From Bacillota bacterium (GTDB lineage: Bacteria > Bacillota_I > Bacilli_A > RF39 > UBA660), in NCBI GenBank assembly GCA_015059365.1, contig SVAO01000001.1, positions 142,153 through 206,152 on the forward strand: a stretch of DNA of 64,000 nucleotides, written 5' to 3'. The notes beneath the pieces are model-generated. The model was not told where the DNA came from, searched no databases, and saw nothing but the letters and a program-made list of their open reading frames with translations. The translations under genes were made by a program, and so were the position numbers. Shown piece by piece: positions 36,219 through 45,679 of this stretch (position 1 is its first letter; each line of letters starts with the position of its first letter).

Positions 36219-36397
36219 AAAAAAAAGCCCAAATAATCGGCGTCTTAACGATTAAAAACCTAGTCTCCCAGGTGGGCATCACATTACTAGTTTTAGGATT
36301 CTTGTTTTTAAACAAGCATTCAACACCACTAGCAAATTAGATTCCCAATATCGTTAATCAGTAGGTTTTTCAAAATGACAAACCATATTATCTAGGC
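36219..36397 (-). ncRNA. ssrS: 6S RNA
   Basis: A minus-strand RNA of about 171 nt plus a U tail. The 5' end (36387-36397) pairs with the 3' end (36227-36237) over 11 bp with two wobbles, giving the 6S closing stem that doubles as the terminator with T8. Inside are a terminal hairpin CTTGTTT/AAACAAG (36301-36316) and the 3'-side bubble hairpin ACCTGG-GAGA-CTAGGT (36258-36273), the counterpart of ACCUUG..CAAGG in E. coli 6S. 6S RNA mimics an open promoter and holds the sigma-A RNA polymerase in stationary phase. An extended -10 TGATATAAT (to 36404) sets the start. Confidence 0.75.
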
Positions 36398-36403
36398 AAT
36401 TTA

Positions 36404-36412
36404 ATTATATCA
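36404..36412 (-). promoter_or_regulatory. Extended -10 promoter of 6S RNA
   Basis: Minus-strand TG-A-TATAAT with TATAAT at 36409-36404; the -35 is poor (TTTCAA), which is usual with a TG extension. The start is near 36397. Confidence 0.65.
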
Positions 36413-36525
36413 TATTTGCTGTTTTTTTGAAATGTTTTTGATACTTTTTTTACATATCAAATGATATTGCAATTTGAGATTATTTTTTCCATATCTATCC
36501 CAAACCTCACGACATAAATTTTAAA

Positions 36526-38265
36526 TTATTTATTTTCTAAATTTAATCCTAATTCATGTAGTTGTTTTTCATCAACAAATCCAGGGCACTCACACATTAA
36601 ATCTGAGGCACTAGCTGTTTTAGGGAATGCAATAACATCACGAATATTATCAGTCCCACTTAATAACATAGTCATACGATCCAACCCTAGTGCAAATCCA
36701 CCGTGTGGAGGACAGCCATATTTTAACGCATCTACAAAGAATCCAAATTTACTATTAATATCTTCTTCAGAAAGTTCTAAAGCTTTAAACATTAATTCTT
36801 GAACTTTTTCATTATGAATACGAATAGAACCTCCACCAGTTTCATATCCGTTAATAACAATATCATATGCCTTTGAGTAGCAATTAGCTTTATCAGTTAA
36901 TAATTTATTAACATCTTCATCTTTTGGTGCAGTAAATGGATGATGGCAAGCCATAAATCTATTTTCTTCTTCACTCCATTCAAATGAAGGAAAATCAACA
37001 ACCCAAAGTAGTTTGTAATCATCTTTATTAATTAAATTTAAATCACGAGCTAATTTACATCTAAGTGCTCCTAAAGAATTTTTAACTATCTTGTAATCTC
37101 CAGATACAATTAATACTAAATCGTTATCTTCAATGTTTAAATTATTTTTTATGTCATTTATTTCTTCTTCACTTAAAACTTTCACAATGGAACCACTAAC
37201 TTCTTCATTATATTTTAAATAAGCTAAACCAGAGGCTTTATAAGTTTTTACGTAATCAGTTAACTTATCTAAATCTTTTCTCGAATATTTATCAGCAGAG
37301 TTTTTAACTACAATAGCATTAATAATTCCATTATTTTCAATGACGTTTTTAAATATTGAAAAATTTGTATTAATAAATATTTTAGTAATATCATTTATTT
37401 CCATATCAAATCTTAAGTCAGGTTTATCTGAACCATACTTTTCCATAGCTTCAATATATGGCATTCTCATAAGTGGTAATTTGATATCAATTCCTTTTAC
37501 CTCTTTAAAAATACTTGCTACTAACCCTTCTCCAACAGATATCACATCATCTTCATCCACAAACGACATTTCAACATCAATTTGAGTAAATTCTGGTTGT
37601 CTGTCTGCTCTTAAATCTTCATCTCTGAAACATTTGGCAATTTGAAAATATCTTTCAAATCCAGAAACCATTAATAATTGTTTAAATATTTGAGGAGACT
37701 GTGGTAAAGCATAAAATTTACCTCTATTTACTCGACTAGGGACTAAATAATCTCTAGCACCTTCTGGAGTGGATTTACAAAGAATTGGTGTTTCTATTTC
37801 TAAAAAATCTAATTCGTTAAAGAATTTTCTAGTGGCATAAGTAATCTTATTTCTAGTAATGAATTTTTGTTGCAAAGAATCTCTTCTTAAATCTAAATAG
37901 CGATACTTTAATCTAGTATCTTCCAATGCTGTTGTTTCATCAGTTATTGCAAAAGGCACCTCTTTTGAAGTATTAATTAATTCTAAAGATGCTACATCTA
38001 CCTCAATATCTCCAGTTAACATTTTAGGATTTTTGCTTTCTCTTTCAACAATTTTCCCTGTTATTTTAATTACATATTCATTCTTTAATTCGCAAGCAAC
38101 ACCATAAAAATCATTTTCTGGTCTAACAACTGCTTGCATTATTCCACTTCTATTTCTTAAATCAATAAAAATTAATCCACCTAAATTTCTTACTTTGCTT
38201 ACCCAGCCACTTAAAGAAACTGTTTCTCCAACATTTTTAATATTATAATATTTATATTTTTCCAT
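36526..38265 (-). CDS. aspS: Aspartyl-tRNA synthetase
   Basis: A 579-residue class II synthetase of the bacterial type. It has an N-terminal anticodon-binding OB fold, motif 2 FRDEDLRADRQPEFTQID, the GAD insertion domain (about residues 290-410) and motif 3 GFALGLDRM. It is the last gene of a T-box-led operon with hisS and an unknown gene. Firmicutes often couple hisS and aspS in this way. Confidence 0.96.
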   Translation of the reverse strand: MEKYKYYNIKNVGETVSLSGWVSKVRNLGGLIFIDLRNRSGIMQAVVRPENDFYGVACELKNEYVIKITGKIVERESKNPKMLTGDIEVDVASLELINTSKEVPFAITDETTALEDTRLKYRYLDLRRDSLQQKFITRNKITYATRKFFNELDFLEIETPILCKSTPEGARDYLVPSRVNRGKFYALPQSPQIFKQLLMVSGFERYFQIAKCFRDEDLRADRQPEFTQIDVEMSFVDEDDVISVGEGLVASIFKEVKGIDIKLPLMRMPYIEAMEKYGSDKPDLRFDMEINDITKIFINTNFSIFKNVIENNGIINAIVVKNSADKYSRKDLDKLTDYVKTYKASGLAYLKYNEEVSGSIVKVLSEEEINDIKNNLNIEDNDLVLIVSGDYKIVKNSLGALRCKLARDLNLINKDDYKLLWVVDFPSFEWSEEENRFMACHHPFTAPKDEDVNKLLTDKANCYSKAYDIVINGYETGGGSIRIHNEKVQELMFKALELSEEDINSKFGFFVDALKYGCPPHGGFALGLDRMTMLLSGTDNIRDVIAFPKTASASDLMCECPGFVDEKQLHELGLNLENK

Positions 38266-38268
38266 AAC

Positions 38269-38736
38269 TTACCTTCTTTTCACTTTTGAATTCCCATCAT
38301 AACGATAAACATCATGTTCTGTAAAAATCGGACAATTAAATGGGTCTTCATTATTAATTAGCATTATATTAAATAACATTTCATCTTGTGCTTCAGTCAT
38401 TTTACAATTATTATACAATGGATTTGGAAGTATTATAATTGGTTGTCTAGTATATGTATCATGACTATAATATATAAAACCATAAATATGAACTAAAGCC
38501 TCAGCAACAGACGAAATTTGAGATAGCGTAAATAATCCTGAAGCTGTAAAATTTAATTTTCTATATTTGTCACCATTATTTATCATATACTCATTAGCCC
38601 ACACGTTATGATCTATCTCTTTATTACTATTTCGTAAATTCACTTTATAAAAATATCCATTCGGGTCAATAAAACCATCATATTGTTGAGAAATTAATAT
38701 ATCTTCATATTTATTAAAATCACATTGTTTATTCAT
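38269..38736 (-). CDS. Hypothetical protein between hisS and aspS
   Basis: A 155-residue protein without a recognised domain; it has many aromatic residues and no membrane helix or signal. ATG 38736 overlaps the hisS stop by 8 nt (ATGAATAA) and has no clear ribosome site of its own, so it likely depends on translational coupling. An upstream TTG in the same frame is less likely. aspS starts 3 nt after its stop. Its place inside a T-box operon means it responds to tRNA charging, but its job is unknown. Confidence 0.68.
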   Translation of the reverse strand: MNKQCDFNKYEDILISQQYDGFIDPNGYFYKVNLRNSNKEIDHNVWANEYMINNGDKYRKLNFTASGLFTLSQISSVAEALVHIYGFIYYSHDTYTRQPIIILPNPLYNNCKMTEAQDEMLFNIMLINNEDPFNCPIFTEHDVYRYDGNSKVKRR

Positions 38737-40003
38737 GAGAAATATTTTTGTCAAAGAATTCAATTAAATCTTCTTTATGAATTTTTTGTTCTTCCTTAGT
38801 AATGTTGTTTTTTATTGTCAATACATCTGTATTAATTTCTTCTTCACCAATAATAATTATATATTTGGCACCTAGTCTTTCAGATTGTTTAAAATTTGAT
38901 TTTAAATTACGATTTAAATAATCCATATCACAATTAAAACCATTCATTCTTAATGTATCTAGCAAATTTATACTGTAATTAGTCTCATTTATAGACATAG
39001 GAATTATATATATATCAAGATTATTTTCTTCTACAATATTGATTTTTTCAAAATCTAACGCAGTTATTAACCTTTCTAAACCTAAAGCAAATCCAACTCC
39101 TGGAGTAGCTGGCCCTCCAATACTAGAAACTAAATTATTATATCTTCCACCAGCACCTAATACATTTTGACTGCCAAATCCTTCAACACTTGCTTCTACT
39201 TCAAAAACTGTGTGAGTATAATAATCTAAACCTCTTACTATTTTTGGATTTACAACAAAATCTATATTCATTGCTTTTAAATATTCTTGAACTTTATTAA
39301 AATGTTCTCTACTTGTTTCGTTTAAATAATCAATCATTTTTGGAGCGTTCTCCATTATAGGATTTTTAGCGTCAATTTTACAATCTAAAATACGCAATGG
39401 ATTTTTCTCAAAACGATTTTTACAGTCTTCACACAATTCATTAATATGTGGCTCAAAATATTCTATCAAAGCTTTACGATAATTTTCTCGTGATTCACTG
39501 TCACCTAAACTGTTAATATTAACTTTAATGTTTTTTAAGCCCAACAATTGATAAAAACGTACAGGAATACTAATCACTTCTGCATCCATCAATGGATTTT
39601 CAGTTCCAAACACCTCTACACCAAATTGATAAAACTCACGAAAACGACCTGATTGTGGACGTTCATAACGATACATTGGACCATAATACCAAGTTTTTAC
39701 CGGTTGACTAGCACGTCCATACATTTTATTTTCAATAAAACTACGTACTACACCTGCAGTTCCTTCTGGTCTAAGTGTAACGTTTCTTTCTCCGCGATCA
39801 ATAAAATCATAAGTTTCTTTAGTTACAATATCACTTGTTTCTCCAACTCCACGGTGAAATAATTCGCTAGATTCAAAAATAGGAGTTCTAACAAATTCAT
39901 AATTATATTTCTCCATTAAAACTTGTAATAAATCTTCTAAATATAAAATTTTCTTCCCATATTCACCAAATACATCATAGGTTCCTTTTGGTTTCTGTAT
40001 CAT
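38729..40003 (-). CDS. hisS: Histidyl-tRNA synthetase
   Basis: A 424-residue class II synthetase. Motif 2 MYRYERPQSGRFREFYQ, the histidine A motif RGLDYYTHTVFE, and GFALGLERL of motif 3 are intact. The C-terminal anticodon-binding domain is present. It is the first gene of the T-box operon and starts at an ATG behind AAGGAGGAA. Length is normal. Confidence 0.97.
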   Translation of the reverse strand: MIQKPKGTYDVFGEYGKKILYLEDLLQVLMEKYNYEFVRTPIFESSELFHRGVGETSDIVTKETYDFIDRGERNVTLRPEGTAGVVRSFIENKMYGRASQPVKTWYYGPMYRYERPQSGRFREFYQFGVEVFGTENPLMDAEVISIPVRFYQLLGLKNIKVNINSLGDSESRENYRKALIEYFEPHINELCEDCKNRFEKNPLRILDCKIDAKNPIMENAPKMIDYLNETSREHFNKVQEYLKAMNIDFVVNPKIVRGLDYYTHTVFEVEASVEGFGSQNVLGAGGRYNNLVSSIGGPATPGVGFALGLERLITALDFEKINIVEENNLDIYIIPMSINETNYSINLLDTLRMNGFNCDMDYLNRNLKSNFKQSERLGAKYIIIIGEEEINTDVLTIKNNITKEEQKIHKEDLIEFFDKNISHE

Positions 40004-40027
40004 AAAAATTCCTCCTTATAATAAAAT

Positions 40028-40211
40028 AAGCCTATAATGTAAGGGCGAATAATCGCGGTACCACCTTACTTTATAGGCTCTAATTCTTAACGCGAATAAC
40101 GATTATTTAGCGTCTGATGTCTTCTTATAAATAATTTAAAATGTTTGCACCACCCACATTTTCTCTAATAAATATATTTATAATACTCTTTCAAACAAAT
40201 AATTAACTTAT
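40028..40211 (-). promoter_or_regulatory. T-box leader of the hisS operon
   Basis: The diagnostic T-box AAGGTGGTACCGCG lies at 40054-40067 (minus). The terminator pairs GAGCCTATAA with TTATAGGCT (40028-40080) and ends in a U-rich run. The specifier region reads GAAGACATCAG; at 40117-40121 GACAT holds GAC (Asp) and, shifted by two, CAT (His). T-boxes sense uncharged tRNA and switch terminator to antiterminator. Which codon is read cannot be settled by eye. Confidence 0.92.
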
Positions 40212-40217
40212 GATTAT

Positions 40218-40246
40218 AGTATATAGTATTTTTATAATTTCGTCAA
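40218..40246 (-). promoter_or_regulatory. Promoter of the hisS T-box leader
   Basis: Minus strand TTGACG (40246-40241), 17-nt spacer, TATACT (40223-40218). Upstream DNA to 40370 is AT-rich and shows nothing further. Confidence 0.7.
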
Positions 40247-40369
40247 TAAAATATATCTTCAATATCAATTATTTTCTTCTACTTTATACAGATACTTAAG
40301 TGATAACTCTTAAAATAAGTGAAATCATTTCTTATATAAGTGGTGCCAATATCATTTTTATTCATAAAC

Positions 40370-40397
40370 AAAAAGTTATCGTTTTAAACGATAACTT
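40370..40397 (-). terminator. Terminator of the permease/dtd/rel run
   Basis: Stem AAGTTATCG / CGATAACTT with a T5 run on the minus strand. Confidence 0.75.
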
Positions 40398-40400
40398 AAT

Positions 40401-41474
40401 TTATTTAGTGGTCTTTTTCTTAGTTAACTTGATATCCTCTATTTTATCACTAATATCTTCTTTAAAATATTTGTAAGTAGTTATAATTATAATAGCAACT
40501 GGAAGAGATAATACTATTCCAAGAATGCCAAATAAACTCCCGCCAACAAATACAGATAATATTACTACTAATGGATGCACTTTATTTGTTTTACCATATA
40601 CTAAAGGATTGATAACATAACCGTCTAATGTAGATAATATAACGAAGGTTATAATAGTACGAACAAATAGTGCTGGAGAAATTACAAATGCAGTAATAGC
40701 TGCAATACAGTTTGTAATAATACCTCCAAAATAAGGAATAAGACTTGCTAATGCAGCTAGGAATCCAAGTAATAAAGCATTTGGATGCCCAATTATTAAA
40801 AACGCAATAGAATATTCAAAAAGCGTAATCAAGACTATTTTAAAGAAGCCAACTAAATAATTTTTCATTTCTTCATCTAATAATGCTACATACCTATATA
40901 CTTTTTTTGATTTTTTACGAAGAAAAGAACCAAATTCATCTCTCACTTTATCCATATCAATCAAAATATAGATCGCTGCTGAAAAGGAAATAAGTGCTAA
41001 AGTAACATATCCAATCGATGTTCCTATAAAACTTGCTGCTCCATCGGAAACAATGACACCAATTTTTTCAATAATTTGATTGAATGATAATGATAAACTT
41101 TCTTGTAAATTTCCAAAATTAAGATCAAATTGTAATGAAATTTCTTTAATAAATGAAATAATTCCATTAAACAAACTTCCTAATTGTGAAAATAACATTG
41201 GTACTGCAATTCCCAGTATTAATCCTAAAACAACTAATACAGTTAGAATAACAATAACAATCGCAAAAGCTTTTGGAATATTTCGCTCAATTAAGAATTT
41301 CAAATATGGATGTAATACATAAGCTAAAATAAATGCAAAAAATAACGGTGTAATTATCTTCAAAATAATGCTAGCAAAACCAAGCCATATTTCACTGGTT
41401 TGATACATTAGAAAAATAATTAAAGTTATTATTGCAAAATTTATTAATTTAAAATCTAATTTATTTTTTAACAC
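40401..41474 (-). CDS. AI-2E/PerM family membrane transporter
   Basis: A 357-residue polytopic protein with about eight hydrophobic segments and the family's LIPYFGGIITNCIAA and DGYVINPLVYG motifs near the C-terminal half. Members export small molecules or ions (AI-2, Na+/H+), but true substrates are mostly unknown. Start is GTG 41474 behind AGTAGGTAATG. It lies 4 nt after dtd. Confidence 0.88.
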   Translation of the reverse strand: MLKNKLDFKLINFAIITLIIFLMYQTSEIWLGFASIILKIITPLFFAFILAYVLHPYLKFLIERNIPKAFAIVIVILTVLVVLGLILGIAVPMLFSQLGSLFNGIISFIKEISLQFDLNFGNLQESLSLSFNQIIEKIGVIVSDGAASFIGTSIGYVTLALISFSAAIYILIDMDKVRDEFGSFLRKKSKKVYRYVALLDEEMKNYLVGFFKIVLITLFEYSIAFLIIGHPNALLLGFLAALASLIPYFGGIITNCIAAITAFVISPALFVRTIITFVILSTLDGYVINPLVYGKTNKVHPLVVILSVFVGGSLFGILGIVLSLPVAIIIITTYKYFKEDISDKIEDIKLTKKKTTK

Positions 41475-41478
41475 AACA

Positions 41479-41919
41479 TTACCTACTTTCTAATATTATT
41501 GTAACTGGGCCATTATTATTAATATTAACCAACATATCTGCTCCAAATATTCCTGTTTCCACTTTAATGTTGTTAGCTAACAATTTTTCATTAAATAAAT
41601 TATATAATGGCTCTGCTTCTTTAGATGGTAGTGCTTCTATATAACTAGGCCTATTTCCTTTAACTGTATTAGCATACAGCGTAAACTGTGAAATACTTAA
41701 AATAGAACCTCCAACATCTAAAATAGATTTATTCATAATACCATTTTCATCATCGAAAATGCGTAAATTAACTATTTTTTTTACTAAATAATCTATATCA
41801 TTATCAGTATCACCTTGAGTAAAGCCTACCAATAAAACTAACCCATTATCTATACTTCCAACTATTTTGTTATCGACTAAAACTTGCGAAGCTAAACTTC
41901 TTTGTACAACTACTTTCAT
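41479..41919 (-). CDS. dtd: D-aminoacyl-tRNA deacylase
   Basis: A 146-residue DTD that removes D-amino acids (and Gly mischarged on tRNA-Ala) from tRNA. The GSILSISQFTLYA motif (SQFTL) and the Gly-cisPro loop in NGPVTIILES are intact. Its ATG overlaps the rel stop by one base (TAATG). The rel-dtd pair is a standard Firmicutes arrangement. Confidence 0.96.
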   Translation of the reverse strand: MKVVVQRSLASQVLVDNKIVGSIDNGLVLLVGFTQGDTDNDIDYLVKKIVNLRIFDDENGIMNKSILDVGGSILSISQFTLYANTVKGNRPSYIEALPSKEAEPLYNLFNEKLLANNIKVETGIFGADMLVNINNNGPVTIILESR

Positions 41920-44084
41920 TATTTTATTAGCCTTTCTACATCTAATATATTAGGAATAGAATTAATATCATTCATAAATTTTATTAATTTTTCTTTATCT
42001 TCAACTAATATAGTAATATGAAATAAATGATTTTCATTAGTACTAATATTTTTTATGCTTTCTACAGTTATATTATTATTTGAAGTTTTAGAAATAATAT
42101 TGACCAAAACATTATTTTCTTCGCTTGCATGAACTAATATAGTTGTTGGATACTTCTTACTAGTCTTTTTATTCCAATTTACATCAATAGTTCTTTCTTC
42201 TAATTCACTAACATTAGGACATACCATTCTATGAACTGAAATTCCTTTTCCTTTAGTAATATATCCTACTATTCTATCTCCAGGAATAGGCTTGCAACAA
42301 GATGAAATATTTACTTTAATATCATCTATACCCTCTACAATAATATCAGCTTTAATAGAGTCTAAATTAACTTCCTTATCAGAAACCTTCTTTAATATTA
42401 TTTCCTCTTTAGAATCAGTATCAGCAATAATTATATTAATAATTTGATTTGGAGTAAATTTATTAGAACCAATACCAATATATAATTCATTCATATCTCC
42501 GCACTTTGTTTCTTGTAATATTTTATTTATATTTGTATCAGTAAAGAAATCACTTTGCGAAATTTTCTTTTTTCGCAACTCTTTAGTAAGTATTTCTTCA
42601 CCTTTTCTTTGATTGTCATCTTTATCAATTCTATTAAAGAACGCCTTTATCTTATTTTTAGCCTGGCTTGTTTTAGCCATATTAATCCATTCCCTATTTG
42701 GGCCACTAGAATTTTTATTTGTATTAATTTTAATAATATCATTATCTTTTAATTCATAATCCAAAGGAACAATTATACTATTTACAATTGCACCAACCAT
42801 TGTATCTCCTACCCGACTATGAACACGATATGCAAAATCTATAGGAGTAGAACCACTTGGTAATTCTACAACATCTCCCTTAGGAGTAAATACATAAATT
42901 GTATTTTTAAATAAATCTTCTCGAGCAGAATTTACAAATTCTTCTTCGTTAATATTTTCTTTTTTTAAATCCATAATTGATTTAAAAAATTGAAGTTTTT
43001 GTTCCATATCATTTTGCAAATTAGCATTAACATTACTTCCATGTTCTTTATATGACCAATGAGACGCAATACCGTTTTCTGCAACCTGATCCATTTCATA
43101 GGTACGAATTTGAATTTCAAATAAATTACTATCTAATCCAAACACTGTAGTATGAAGAGACTGATACATGTTAGTTTTTGGCATTGCTATATAATCCTTA
43201 AACCTTTTTGGCATAGGTTTGAACTTGGAATGGATTATTCCTAAAGCTTGGTAACAATCTTGCTCCGTATCAACAAAAACACGAAGTGCTAATAAATCAT
43301 ATATATCGCTAAATCTTTTCCCTTTATCTAATTTTTTATAAATACTAAAGATACTTTTAGCACGACCCTTAATCTCATGTTTAATCCCATGATCATTTAA
43401 AAGACCACTAACTGCATTTTGCATCTGTATTACAATATTATCACGTTCGCTTTTAGATTGATTTAGCTTCTCTATTATTGAAAAATACACATCAGGCTTA
43501 TAATAACGTAAAGATAAATCTTCTAATTCTCCCTTAATTTTATTCATCCCTAAACGATGTGCGATAGGAACTAAAATATCAAGAGTTTCTTTAGCTTTTT
43601 CCTTTTGAGTTGCTTCAGGAAGCACCCATAAAGTCTGTAAATTATGTAGACGATCAGCCAATTTAATAATTATCACTCGAACATCTTCAGAAAGACCTAC
43701 TATTATCTTGCGATGATTTGCTAAAACAGCTTCATTATCGCCTGTAAATGACAATTTATTAATTTTAGTAACTCCTGCTACTAAAGAGGCTATTTCTTCA
43801 TTAAACTCTTTTTTTATTTCTTGAACAGTACTCTTATCACGTTCTAATATATCATGAAGTAAAGCTCCACAAATAGTTTCACAATCTGCTTTTATTTCAG
43901 CCAATATAATCGCAACTGTGAGTGGATGAAATATATATGGCTCTCCAGTAAGTCTTTTTTCTGATTCAAAATGTTTTAGAGAAAACTCATAAGCTTTTTC
44001 AATTAAATTTAGTTTTTTATCATCATTTATATATTTAGACACTAAACTTCTTAAATCTTCATAAGTTATAATCTTGTTATTCAT
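41919..44084 (-). CDS. relA: RelA/SpoT family (p)ppGpp synthetase/hydrolase
   Basis: A 721-residue long Rel with HD hydrolase, synthetase, TGS, zinc-finger and ACT domains. Numbering from ATG 44084 matches the streptococcal Rel: His53, His77-Asp78, Glu81, and Asp and Asn of LADRLHN. However residue 82, Asp in the HDxxED motif, is Arg (HDILER). The synthetase motifs RFKDYIA, YQSLHTT and EIQIRT look complete, so synthesis should work while hydrolysis may be weakened. TGS is seen in VFTPKGDVVELPSG and cysteines in SSCCKPIPGD. An alternative GTG/ATG upstream adds seven residues without a site. Confidence 0.95.
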   Translation of the reverse strand: MNNKIITYEDLRSLVSKYINDDKKLNLIEKAYEFSLKHFESEKRLTGEPYIFHPLTVAIILAEIKADCETICGALLHDILERDKSTVQEIKKEFNEEIASLVAGVTKINKLSFTGDNEAVLANHRKIIVGLSEDVRVIIIKLADRLHNLQTLWVLPEATQKEKAKETLDILVPIAHRLGMNKIKGELEDLSLRYYKPDVYFSIIEKLNQSKSERDNIVIQMQNAVSGLLNDHGIKHEIKGRAKSIFSIYKKLDKGKRFSDIYDLLALRVFVDTEQDCYQALGIIHSKFKPMPKRFKDYIAMPKTNMYQSLHTTVFGLDSNLFEIQIRTYEMDQVAENGIASHWSYKEHGSNVNANLQNDMEQKLQFFKSIMDLKKENINEEEFVNSAREDLFKNTIYVFTPKGDVVELPSGSTPIDFAYRVHSRVGDTMVGAIVNSIIVPLDYELKDNDIIKINTNKNSSGPNREWINMAKTSQAKNKIKAFFNRIDKDDNQRKGEEILTKELRKKKISQSDFFTDTNINKILQETKCGDMNELYIGIGSNKFTPNQIINIIIADTDSKEEIILKKVSDKEVNLDSIKADIIVEGIDDIKVNISSCCKPIPGDRIVGYITKGKGISVHRMVCPNVSELEERTIDVNWNKKTSKKYPTTILVHASEENNVLVNIISKTSNNNITVESIKNISTNENHLFHITILVEDKEKLIKFMNDINSIPNILDVERLIK

Positions 44085-44157
44085 TTTTTCACTTTCTTTC
44101 ATCATAATAATTATATCACAGTAGTTTTAAAAATATCAATGATACTAAAAAGAATGT

Positions 44158-45603
44158 TTATTTATCTTGACTAAGTATTCTAGCCATTTTTACTCCCGCA
44201 CATGAAGCCATCATAAGACCAGTAGTAAGTCCACCACCATCACCAATTGAATATAATCCACTAATATTAGTCATAAAATTTTTATCTAATATAACTTCAT
44301 TACTATAAAATTTAATCTCTGGTCCATATAAAAGATTATCTGGGTGTGCAAACCCTTCTACTACTTTATCAATATCTTTAATAAATTGTAATATATCAGT
44401 CATCGTTCTATATCCTAAACCATAAGTTAAATCCCCTGGGGTAGCATCTTTTAATGTAGGTTTAACTGAATTGTTTTTTAAATCTTCTTCCCAAGTACGT
44501 CTTCCACGATAAATATCCCCTAGTCTTTGAACCATTATAGAATTTCCTCCTAATCTATTAAGATTTTGAGCTACATTTTCTCCATATTCTATAGGCTTAT
44601 CAAAAGGGTAAGTAAAATTGTGTGAAACAAGTATTGCTAAATTAGTATTGGTGCTTTTTTTATCCTTATATGAATGTCCATTTACTAGAGTTAGTCCATT
44701 ATCATAAACTTCAGCAGATACAAATCCACTAGGATTTTGACAAAATGTTCTTACTTTATCACGATATGGGAATGGTCGACCTATAAATTTACCTTCATAC
44801 ATATACTCATTTATTTTTTCCATTATTTTATCAGGAAGTTCATATCTAATTCCAATATCTACACTCCCAATTTTTGTATTAATATTATGCTTAACACATA
44901 TGTTACTTAACCAAGCAGCACCTTTTCTCCCTACCGCTAAAACTACTTTATCGCTGTATACTTCTTCATCTATATCATCTTTTATTCTATGGATTTTTAC
45001 ACCCTCTATTTTATTATTTTTAACAATCAAGTCTTTAACTTCAGTTTCAAACATCATATTAATTTTATGTTTTTGTAGGTAGTCTTCTATCTTGGAATAT
45101 AATATATGTGCTTTTTCTGTCCCTAAATGTCTTATTGGAAAAGATACTAGATTAACATTTTCTTTCATTGCTTTCTTTTGTAACGATTTAATTTCTTCAG
45201 CATGGTCAACACCGTGCAATTTTGAATCAGCACCAAAATCTAAATATATTTGATCAGTGTAAGAAAGCAAATTATAAATTTCCTCTTGAGACATATATTT
45301 TTTAAAATAGCCACCATCATTACCACCTAAATACAAATTACCATCTTGGTCTTTTGACGATAAATGATATGAATTTAACTTTCCATCTGAAAAAGCACCT
45401 GCCCCACTAAATCCACATGTAATGTTACAATAGGGTTTACATTTTACACATTTATCCATTTTATCCATAGGACAAACTCTATTTTTTATCGACTTTCCTT
45501 GATCTATCAATAATATATTTTTATAATTATTTAATTGAATTAATTCGTAGGCTAGAAAAACAGCACTAGGTCCCATCCCTACTACTATTAAGTCATATTT
45601 CAT
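44158..45603 (-). CDS. FAD-dependent oxidoreductase (COG2509 type)
   Basis: A 481-residue flavoprotein. The N-terminal GMGPSAVFLAYEL is the dinucleotide-binding motif, VVLAVGRKGA near residue 220 is the second, and the C-terminal GLYSIGDGGGLTTGLMMA closes the FAD site. CPMDKMDKCVKCKPYCNITCG in two pieces adds a cysteine-rich segment near residues 44-64 that is common in this uncharacterised family. The substrate is unknown. It is monocistronic between rel and rpmA. Confidence 0.85.
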   Translation of the reverse strand: MKYDLIVVGMGPSAVFLAYELIQLNNYKNILLIDQGKSIKNRVCPMDKMDKCVKCKPYCNITCGFSGAGAFSDGKLNSYHLSSKDQDGNLYLGGNDGGYFKKYMSQEEIYNLLSYTDQIYLDFGADSKLHGVDHAEEIKSLQKKAMKENVNLVSFPIRHLGTEKAHILYSKIEDYLQKHKINMMFETEVKDLIVKNNKIEGVKIHRIKDDIDEEVYSDKVVLAVGRKGAAWLSNICVKHNINTKIGSVDIGIRYELPDKIMEKINEYMYEGKFIGRPFPYRDKVRTFCQNPSGFVSAEVYDNGLTLVNGHSYKDKKSTNTNLAILVSHNFTYPFDKPIEYGENVAQNLNRLGGNSIMVQRLGDIYRGRRTWEEDLKNNSVKPTLKDATPGDLTYGLGYRTMTDILQFIKDIDKVVEGFAHPDNLLYGPEIKFYSNEVILDKNFMTNISGLYSIGDGGGLTTGLMMASCAGVKMARILSQDK

Positions 45604-45654
45604 AATATCACTACTTTCTAATTTTATTTTATCATTCCTACCAATAATAGTAAA

Positions 45655-45679
45655 TAAAAAAGAACGGTAAAACGTTCTT
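45655..45679 (-). terminator. Terminator after rpmA
   Basis: Stem AAGAACG / CGTTCTT with a T run on the minus strand. Confidence 0.8.
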
